Below are positions 8,916-16,300 of a DNA stretch of 64,000 nucleotides, piece after piece (the stretch's first letter is position 1; each line of letters opens with the position of its first letter). The translations under genes were made by a program, and so were the position numbers. The notes under the pieces are model-generated. The model saw only the letters and a program-made list of their open reading frames with translations, did not search any database and was not told the origin of the DNA. The DNA lies in contig DAOTJE010000011.1 of NCBI GenBank assembly GCA_035448545.1, forward strand, positions 1-64,000, in the 5' to 3' direction. Origin of the DNA: Anaerobaca sp035448545 (GTDB taxonomy: Bacteria; Planctomycetota; Phycisphaerae; Sedimentisphaerales; Anaerobacaceae).

Positions 8916-8944
8916 GACGTCCACAACACAAGGACGTGGACGTC
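8916..8944. terminator. Perfect hairpin between two convergent genes
   Basis: GACGTCCAC at 8916-8924 pairs perfectly with GTGGACGTC at 8936-8944 around an 11-base loop. It lies in the 45-base gap between the convergent beta-helix and glycosidase-like genes and overlaps the stop codon of the latter. There is no T-run, so termination is plausible but not assured. Confidence 0.4.
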
Positions 8945-10115
8945 ACGGGATTTCGTACAGGTGAACGTCCCACGGCGCGAAGCGATCCGTGAAGGCGCCG
9001 TCGCTCGACTCCAGCCTGCGGTCCTCGTCCAGGACCGTCACCGTCCGCGGGCCCGCCAATCCCTGCACCTGGAACGCGGCGGAAGCCGCCTCGTTTCGCA
9101 TGACGACCGCGAAGACATAGGTCTTGCCTGCGTGACGTTTGACCATCGTCGCGATGGGAACCTCCGGCGGGCTTGAGACAACGGTGACGGTGTCCGGTAT
9201 CGTCGGGCTGTTCAGAACGGGCGCGAGTTGCCCGATGCGGCGGTTGATCCGCGTCACGGCGTCGAACATCTCCGCGTCGGCCAATAGCGCCGCCTCATTG
9301 AACCGCGGCTCCCACTCGTGCACGAAGTAGATCAGTCCCCGCGAGCCATGGACCAGGGCCATCCACACCTCGCATCGCACCTGATGCGGCGTGGGCTTCT
9401 GCGTCGGGTTGCCGATCCGCGTGCACTCGATGCAGTTCCAGACGCCTTTGCGTCCGGCTGTCCACTGCACCAAGCGAGCGACGCCTCGCGCGACGTAGTC
9501 GAGCTGCCCGGCCACCTGCGGATGATTGTGCGTGACGGGGTAGATGTCGAACGACGCAATGTCACAACCTTGAACGTACTGGGGGTAGTCCTCCGGGTGG
9601 TTCGTCCGCACCCCGCGTCCGTGCCAGTTGTCCCAGGCGACCCCCTGCCCCAGGTTCAGCAGGACCGGCCGGCTCGGATCGGCCGCCCGCATCCGCCGAT
9701 AATCCTCCACGATCTTCTCCGGCGGGATCGGTGGACCGTAGCCGTTGCCCTCTCCCAGCGACTGGGCATTGTCGGGCTCGTCCCCGTGCATCCAACCCGC
9801 GATGATCGGGTCGTCCCGGTGCGCCAGACCCACGGTGTTCTGATGGCAGATGACCGCCATGTCCGCCTTTCGCAGCGCGTCCAACTGCGTCTCCGTAGGC
9901 CCCTTCCACAGCCCGACGTAGAGGTTGATTCCTGCCGCCCGATAGCGGGGAGCATTGGCCGGACTCTGAAGCCAGACCGCGATCGGGAAGAAATCTCTCT
10001 CCGCGAACCTCCCCACCCGCCAGCCGTTCGAGGACTCCGCTTCTTCCGCTGCCGACATAGAGGCGGTCGCGAGCGCAACCACCAGACCCAGCACAACCCT
10101 ACTGCATCGCTTCAT
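8943..10115 (-). CDS. Secreted glycoside-hydrolase-like TIM-barrel protein
   Basis: 390 residues. The ATG at 10115 is chosen because GGGAGGTGA lies 5-13 bases upstream and a signal peptide (MKRCSRVVLGLVVALATA, cut near MSAAEE) follows at once; a longer reading frame upstream is only the shadow of the next gene. The mature protein starts with GRFAERDFFPIAVWLQ, then VICHQNTVG and IAGWMHGDEPDNA, a strand-end acidic pattern typical of (beta/alpha)8 glycosidases of the GH42/GH5-like superfamily. FDIYPVTHNHP and RGLIYFVHEWEP follow, and a beta-sandwich-like tail ends TVLDEDRRLES and WDVHLYEIP. Substrate cannot be named. It is transcribed convergently with the beta-helix exoprotein. Confidence 0.7.
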   Translation of the reverse strand: MKRCSRVVLGLVVALATASMSAAEEAESSNGWRVGRFAERDFFPIAVWLQSPANAPRYRAAGINLYVGLWKGPTETQLDALRKADMAVICHQNTVGLAHRDDPIIAGWMHGDEPDNAQSLGEGNGYGPPIPPEKIVEDYRRMRAADPSRPVLLNLGQGVAWDNWHGRGVRTNHPEDYPQYVQGCDIASFDIYPVTHNHPQVAGQLDYVARGVARLVQWTAGRKGVWNCIECTRIGNPTQKPTPHQVRCEVWMALVHGSRGLIYFVHEWEPRFNEAALLADAEMFDAVTRINRRIGQLAPVLNSPTIPDTVTVVSSPPEVPIATMVKRHAGKTYVFAVVMRNEAASAAFQVQGLAGPRTVTVLDEDRRLESSDGAFTDRFAPWDVHLYEIP

Positions 10116-10186
10116 TCGAATCACCTCCCGACCACATTCAATTCGCCTGACACACACCGGATGGGCCAATGTCCATTCTGCTACTC

Positions 10187-11641
10187 TCACAGAACAGCGG
10201 CGGCTCGCTGCGATCCGCCTGCGGCGACCTGCGCGTGATGGTGTCTCTTTCGTTGTTTCCGGGCGGCGAACCGATAGAGCAGCACGGGCAAGTGGGGAAG
10301 AACACACGCAAGGTCGCGGCCGTCGACCAGGCCGATCCGGCCGGCTTTGCGGGCGATGTGAAGCAGTTGCGACGCGTCGTAGAACGCGGCCCGAATCCGG
10401 TTGCGGATCTGCTTGAGTTCCTTGCGCCCGTATCGGTCGGAATAGACCGGGCCGCCGATGCGGTCGAAATGGTAGCCGGGCGTCGATTCGACGACCTCTT
10501 TCAACGGCGAGAATTTCTCGATACGCAGCTTCTGGAAGCTGATGGTGTCCAGCCCGATCTCCTTGGCGAATTTCGGAATGTAGAGCATCTCCTCTTCGCT
10601 CTCGCCGATATTGCCGTAGATGAAGTAGCCGTGCAGGAAAAACTTGTACTGCGTCAGCACCGCGAGGGACTCGCGGATCTGCTGTTGCGTGATGCCCTTC
10701 TGAAGCTGTTGCAGAATCCGATCGTGCGGCGACTCGATCCCGAGCAGAAACACGCGAAAGCCCGCCCGCTCGGCCTTGGCCAGGACTTGCGGATGCCGCG
10801 CCACGTCGATTCGCGCCTGGACGATGAACGTCTTCTTGATGCCGCTGGCGATGATCCGGTCGCAGATCTCCTCGCTTCGCTTGATGTTGGTGAAGAAGTT
10901 GTCGTCGCTGAAAAGGACGGTGTCGGCGGAGATGGTCTGGAGTTCCTCCATGACGGAGGCGACGGGCCGCTCGGTGTAACTGCGCTTCTGCCCGAGCGGA
11001 TTGAGGCTGAACGTGCAGAACTTGCAATGGAACGGGCAGCCGCGTGTCGTCAGCACCGTGTCGAACGTGCGCCGTCCGAGGCGGACCCCGTGCAGCGTCA
11101 GGTAGTAATCATGCGTCCGCAGCGAACGGTCCGGGAAGGGGATCGAGTCAAGACTGGGCAAAGGCCGGTTTTCGTTGTGAACGATCTTGCCGTTCTCGCG
11201 ATAGGACAGCCCGGGGATATCCTTGTTGGGCAGCCCCTTGAGAATATCCCGAATGGTCTCTTCGCCCTCGCCGCGCACGATCAGGTCGATGTTCGGGCAG
11301 CGCTCGAACAGGTACTCGACGTCCAGCGTCGCCTTGTAGCCGCCGACGACGGTAGTGACCTCATCGGGCAGTTGTGAGATGAAGTCGCAGATCTGCTCGA
11401 AGCGGGTCTCCCAGCGAACGCTGATGCACAGCAGGTCGATCTCGGCCCGGATGAAGTCGCCCAGGACCTTGGGGTCCTGGTACACCTTGTGGTAGCGCAG
11501 GTCCAGAACGGTGACCTTGTCCACGAGGTCCTTCATACTGGCGACGATGTATTCGAGACCGGTCGGCGGGAAGATCCCCATCGTGGCGGTCGAATCCCCG
11601 AAGTACGGGTTCAGAGCCAATGCGTGCTTGTAGGTTTTCAT
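10187..11641 (-). CDS. B12-binding-domain radical SAM protein
   Basis: 484 residues. An N-terminal cobalamin-binding-like domain (GIFPPTGLEYIVASM, VVGGYKATLDVE, IDLIVRGEGEETI) is followed by a radical SAM domain with the cluster motif RGCPFHCKFCTF (CxxxCxxC) and the downstream motifs FSDDNFF, FLLGIESP and GYFIYGN. Such proteins typically perform methyl transfer or other radical chemistry on cofactors, lipids or natural products; the substrate here is unknown. The ATG at 11641 is preferred over the TTG at 11665. It lacks a ribosome binding site, but a perfect TATAAT ends only 6 bases upstream, so the mRNA may be leaderless. The last 30 residues are Arg/Ala-rich and low in complexity. Confidence 0.85.
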   Translation of the reverse strand: MKTYKHALALNPYFGDSTATMGIFPPTGLEYIVASMKDLVDKVTVLDLRYHKVYQDPKVLGDFIRAEIDLLCISVRWETRFEQICDFISQLPDEVTTVVGGYKATLDVEYLFERCPNIDLIVRGEGEETIRDILKGLPNKDIPGLSYRENGKIVHNENRPLPSLDSIPFPDRSLRTHDYYLTLHGVRLGRRTFDTVLTTRGCPFHCKFCTFSLNPLGQKRSYTERPVASVMEELQTISADTVLFSDDNFFTNIKRSEEICDRIIASGIKKTFIVQARIDVARHPQVLAKAERAGFRVFLLGIESPHDRILQQLQKGITQQQIRESLAVLTQYKFFLHGYFIYGNIGESEEEMLYIPKFAKEIGLDTISFQKLRIEKFSPLKEVVESTPGYHFDRIGGPVYSDRYGRKELKQIRNRIRAAFYDASQLLHIARKAGRIGLVDGRDLACVLPHLPVLLYRFAARKQRKRHHHAQVAAGGSQRAAAVL

Positions 11642-11647
11642 TCGCCA

Positions 11648-11653
11648 ATTATA
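11648..11653 (-). promoter_or_regulatory. Perfect -10 box next to the start codon of the radical SAM gene
   Basis: TATAAT read on the minus strand, 6 bases before the ATG at 11641-11639. The -35 region at 17 bases is poor. A transcript starting the usual 6-8 bases downstream would begin at or inside the start codon. Confidence 0.4.
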
Positions 11654-11808
11654 CGACCGGTACAACGTCGCCGTGCACAGAAATCGCTTGCCGAATCGGG
11701 GATTGTGAAGTTTATTCTATCGACGCCCGAGGCTCGGCCGAACGACACCGCCGGCCGTGGGGCCCGGCGGCAAAGGCCGGAAAGGCGCGGGTGAATCAGG
11801 GAGAACGC

Positions 11809-13029
11809 ATGGTCAGGACCGCAACCGGCCCTTCCGGCGATGCAGGGGGTATCGATTCGAACGCATCCGGACGTCTGGTGTCGCTCGATGCCTGTCGCGG
11901 CGCGATCATGCTGCTGATGGCCTCCAGCGGCCTGGGCCTGGCCCAAGTCGCCCGGCAGCACCCGGACAGCGGGCTTTGGCAGTTCCTCGCGCGCCAGACC
12001 GAGCACGCCGCATGGGCGGGATTCACGCTGTGGGATATCATCCAGCCGGCATTCATGTTCATGGTCGGTGTAGCCCTGCCCTGGTCGGTGGCCAAGCGGA
12101 TCGATCGTGGGCAGACGTTCGGCAGACTGTTCGCCCACGCGCTGCGGCGGGCCCTGGTGCTCGTGCTGTTGGCGGTATTTCTCACCTCCGCGTGGAGCAA
12201 ACAGACCGAGTGGTTCTTCACGAACGTGCTCGCTCAGATCGGCCTAGGGTATCCGATCGTCTTTCTGCTGGCGTTCACCCGGCCGCGTACGCAGTGGCTG
12301 GCTGCCTTTGCGATCTTGCTGGTCTACTGGCTGGCGTTTGCGCTCTACCCGCTTCCGGCGGCGGATTTCGACTGGCAGAACGTCGGTATCCCCGCCGATT
12401 GGCATTATCTGACAGGCTTTGCCGCCCACTGGGAGAAGAACGCCAACTTCGCGGCCGCGTTCGACCGGTGGTTCCTCAACCTCTTCCCTCGCGAGAAACC
12501 GTTCGTCTTCAGCAGCGGAGGCTACCAGACGCTGAACTTCGTCCCCTCGATCGCAACCATGGTCTTCGGTCTGTTGGCGGGCCAACTGCTGCGAAGCGGC
12601 CTGTCGATCCCGTGCAAGCTCAAACACCTGATCCTCTTCGGGGTACTGGGCGTGGTGATCGGCAAGTCCATCACCCTGGCGGGTCTGTGCCCGATCGTCA
12701 AACGCATCTGGACACCTTCCTGGACGATCTACAGCGCCGGCTGGGTCGCGCTCGTGCTGGCGGCTTTCGTCGCCGTCATCGAGTGGCGACGATGGAAGCG
12801 ATGGGCGTTTCCCTTCGTGGTGGTCGGACTCAACCCCATCACCCTGTACTGCCTCTGGCAGCTTTCGGGCGGCTTTATCCGCGACAACCTCCGTCGCCAC
12901 CTCGGCCAGCACGTCTTTGAGAGTCTCGGCTCCGCTTACGCGCCCGTCCTCGAACGGGCCGCGGTATTGCTGGTCCTCTGGCTCGTGCTGCTGTGGATGT
13001 ATCGCAGGAAGATCTTCCTGCGGATCTGA
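11809..13029 (+). CDS. DUF5009 / heparan-alpha-glucosaminide N-acetyltransferase-like membrane protein
   Basis: 406 residues and about ten hydrophobic segments. The opening RLVSLDACRGAIMLLM, WDIIQPAFMFMVGVALPWS and the later VVGLNPITLYCLW are characteristic of the DUF5009/COG4299 family related to HGSNAT and YeiB. Those proteins move acetyl or acyl groups across membranes onto sugars, so a role in modifying a periplasmic or surface glycan is likely but inferred. The ATG at 11809 follows CAGGGAG; an in-frame GTG at 11791 is an alternative. It is divergent from the radical SAM gene. Confidence 0.85.
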   Translation: MVRTATGPSGDAGGIDSNASGRLVSLDACRGAIMLLMASSGLGLAQVARQHPDSGLWQFLARQTEHAAWAGFTLWDIIQPAFMFMVGVALPWSVAKRIDRGQTFGRLFAHALRRALVLVLLAVFLTSAWSKQTEWFFTNVLAQIGLGYPIVFLLAFTRPRTQWLAAFAILLVYWLAFALYPLPAADFDWQNVGIPADWHYLTGFAAHWEKNANFAAAFDRWFLNLFPREKPFVFSSGGYQTLNFVPSIATMVFGLLAGQLLRSGLSIPCKLKHLILFGVLGVVIGKSITLAGLCPIVKRIWTPSWTIYSAGWVALVLAAFVAVIEWRRWKRWAFPFVVVGLNPITLYCLWQLSGGFIRDNLRRHLGQHVFESLGSAYAPVLERAAVLLVLWLVLLWMYRRKIFLRI

Positions 13030-13053
13030 CTCAACGCCGGTCCTTCCATCACC

Positions 13054-13137
13054 TCAACTTGCCAGGTACATCCCAACGATACATACCAAGGCCGAAAACA
13101 GCATCGGCAGCAGATTGTCTGTCTTGAACTCTTCCAT
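13054..13137 (-). CDS. Candidate 27-residue single-span membrane peptide
   Basis: The ATG at 13137 has GAGGTG 4 bases upstream. It encodes MEEFKTDNLL, then a hydrophobic run PMLFSALVCIVGMYL, and ends AS and TGA at 13054. Acidic N-terminus plus one membrane span is the usual form of bacterial small membrane proteins. It lies 90 bases beyond the terminator of the giant exoprotein gene and is convergent with the DUF5009 gene. Family unknown. Confidence 0.4.
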   Translation of the reverse strand: MEEFKTDNLLPMLFSALVCIVGMYLAS

Positions 13138-13226
13138 GATGCACCTCATGAGACTGTCCATTCGGACGGTGTACGCGGCCTGAAAGGGCCCGGTTCGCGA
13201 GGAACGAGGTGTGTGAGGGTAAATGA

Positions 13227-13260
13227 AAAAGGGGCACCGGCGATTTCCACCGGCGCCCCT
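13227..13260 (-). terminator. Intrinsic terminator of the giant exoprotein gene
   Basis: On the minus strand GGGGCGCCGGTGG and CCGGTGCCCC form a long GC-rich stem with a short AAATCG-type loop, followed directly by five T residues (complement of 13227-13231). It lies 44 bases after the stop codon at 13304. Confidence 0.85.
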
Positions 13261-13276
13261 TGCGCTGTTGTGAATC

Positions 13277-13295
13277 GATCCGCCGCAGGCGGATC
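13277..13295. repeat. GATCCGCC-N3-GGCGGATC palindrome
   Basis: A 19-base palindrome with a 3-base loop, between the terminator and the stop codon of the giant gene. Longest member of the TCCGCC/GGCGGA family in this window. Confidence 0.65.
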
Positions 13296-13303
13296 GAGCG
13301 GGC

Positions 13304-16300
13304 TTACTTCTTAGCCTCCTCCGTCGGCCAATCGCCGGGAATGACGACCTCACCGTCCTTGTCTTCGCCGACCGCGGCCGCGTCCTGACCTGAATCGGTG
13401 AAGAGCACGAAGGACAGGTCTTCCCTGGCCCCCATCTGGTCGTGCAACGGTGTCCATTCCCAGACCTCGGTGGCGGCGGTCGGGCTCACCTGCCCGGCCA
13501 CGGCGCTGCCGTTGCGTCCGGCGCCGACCATCGAGAGGATATCGTCGGCGCTCAGGACGGTTCCGTAGATACGGATGTCGTCGAGCAGTCCGTTGAAGAA
13601 CTCCGACGCCTCGTCGCCGCGCACGCCGATCGTCAGTGTCGCCTGCGTCGGGGTGACATAGCCGCCGGAATTCGTGGCGGTCTTTCGGAGAACCCCATCG
13701 ATATAAAGCTTCATTTGGCGCGTCGATGCGTCATATGTCGCCGTCAGCAGATGCCACTGGTTGGCAGCAAGGCTCTGGGGCGTCTGGGTCGTCGTGAGAC
13801 CGACACGGAAGTGGAAGCGTCCATTGGCATCAATCCACAGCCCGAAGCGATTGCCACTCGCACTGGTGCGGTCATATTCCAGAATGGCCTGCCATCCGCC
13901 GCGAACCTCACGGGCATTGACCCATGCGGAAACGGAGAACGAACCCGGCGCGAAGTCCAGTCCCCTGGCCTTGGCGATGCGCACGTAGGCGCCGCGGCCG
14001 TCGAGTTCGATGGCACCGCCGATCTGGCCGTCCGCGGGTCGCCAGACGGGATTGCCCACGAGCGTTCCATCGTTTCCGTTGCCCGAACTGTCGGCGGCAA
14101 CGATGCCCTTCGATTCATCGAGCTTCCAGTGGGCCAGCCGTTGCGTCTCCGCCGGACTCCAGGCGGTGTACGGATGGTTCGTCCAGCCCCACGCGTACTC
14201 CATCGTCCGGGCATCGTCATAGACCGCCGCAATGCTCAGCCAGTAAATCTCGCGCGGGTTCTTCTGCTCGAACCAAGCGTCGCGCGGCAGTTGCAGCGTG
14301 TAACGGTAGACCGGCTCGAAGCCATGACGGCCCGCTTCGCCCGCCTCGGGGTGTTTGTCGAAGCCGACCATGACCTCGTCGAAGTCCTTGGCGGTATACT
14401 CCCAGATTTTCTCGGCCGGATAGCTGAACGTGGCCGGATCGCCCGGCGTCGGGTCGGGCGCATCGGACCAGATTGCCAGTTGGAAATAGTCGGGTTGTCG
14501 CGGCGCCGTCATCTGGCTGCATTCGCATGGCTGATAGCCGTAGCCAATGTACGAACCCCACCAGACGATCCCCGTCACGGAGGTGTCACTGTTGCACTGC
14601 CAGTCGTCGGCGACCAGCCGGCGATAGGTCAGGCCAGCGTCCGCCTGCTGCGTCTCGATCGCGAAGGCCAGATCGGCCGGCCGCGTCGAGAGCGCGTGTC
14701 CCTTTGGATAGAGCAGTCGCTGCCAGGGGCCGCTGTAGGTCTCCTGGGCCTGCACCCAGACCGCCGAGTCGTTCCAGTGGTCGGAGGAAGCCTTCCATCC
14801 GAAACGCGTCGCGATACTGCCGGCTCGTTGCAGCACGTACGCCTGCGCACTGAGCCAGTAGACCATGGGTCGGCTCGTCGATCCGGTCTGCACGAACGCC
14901 TCCCTCGCGTCGATCGGGAAGTCGTACCGGTAAATCGTCAGGTGGCTGGCAGGTTCATACGCCTGGTTGCACGGGCTGTAGAAGCTCTGCGCCCGGGCGT
15001 CGAGGGATTGCACGGTGAACTGGCCTGCCGAGAATTGCTTCGTCCAGAGAACCTTGCCCGGCATGCTGTAGCCGGTCGAGCCGGCGCCGGCGGGGACGTC
15101 CTCGCGAATGGTCAACGTGAACGTGACATCGCTGGCGCCGCCGCTGGGCAGCACGTCATGATACCACGCGCCCCAGAGCGTGATGCCGGTGATCGGCCCG
15201 GTCGTCGTACACTCGAAGTCGTCGGCGCCGATCTGCGCGGCCCAGGTCACGGGAAGATCGCGCGTAATGTCGACGTCCATCCCGGTGCCCGTTGTGTCGG
15301 GGTCCTGCACCCACTTGTCCGACGCGACCGGTCCGCGAACGGCCAGGGACTCTTCATCCTCGTAGTGTTTCCAGTGGCGAAGCCCGGTAAAGGGCTGCTC
15401 CCACTTGATGTAAGCGGGATCGGTATCCAGCTCGAACGCCATATCGTAGGTGTCGAGGCGTTCGCAGACGAGCGAATTGGTGATCGGCTGTACGATGGCC
15501 GGCTCGACGGTCATCCCTTGCCGCAGGTCGTTCGTGCGGACGCTGAAGGTGACCGCGGCGTCCATCCAGGGCATCGCGCGGCTCTTCCAGCCCCACACGT
15601 AGTCCGGCTCGGGCGAACCGGTGTAGACCGCCGTGATGCTTATCCAGAAGATGCTGTCCTGCGTCTGGTCCTCGACGTAGTTGCCCTGCCAGAAATACTC
15701 GCGCGCTTCGAGGTCCACGTGATACTCAAAGCACGTGTCGGAGGGCCGGTTCGGGAACTCGTCGGTGCCGACCGGCTCTTGCGTGACGCGATCGGCGTCG
15801 ACGTTGACCAGCCAGAGCAGCGCACCCGGCCGGCTGAACGCATACCGACTGTCGGCGGGAACGTTGCTCCAGAATCCGATCCGCCAGGATTGCGGCTGGA
15901 TGCGAGGTGTCTCGACGCCATCCCAGTTCTGGTACGAGCCCCACCAGTGGACCGAGGTCACCGGCATCTGGCCGAAACAACGGAAGTCATCGGCCACGAT
16001 CTTCCACGAGCCGCGGGCGGAATCCACCGGCCGGCTCGCATACGAAAGCTCGTCCCAGCCGCAGTAAATGGGCGCAAGCGACGTGGGGTCCTGCTCCAGC
16101 GGAGGCTGGGACCATTTCAGATGGTCGGCCGGAGGCTCGCTCGGGATGGCCGCGTCCTCGACGCGGACCAGGTAGTCCTCCACCTCACCGTTGGGCGCCA
16201 GGCCCGTGGCGCGCAGACCGCGCATCGTACTGAAGCGGAAGCGGGCGAACGTCTCACCCACGGCCGCCTGGGCGGGAACGTCGAGCGGCAACGTGTTGCT

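Noticed and set aside
10116..11027. Extension of the glycosidase-like protein to 694 residues
   Set aside because: The extra N-terminus is an out-of-frame shadow of the radical SAM gene; a binding site and signal peptide fix the start at 10115.
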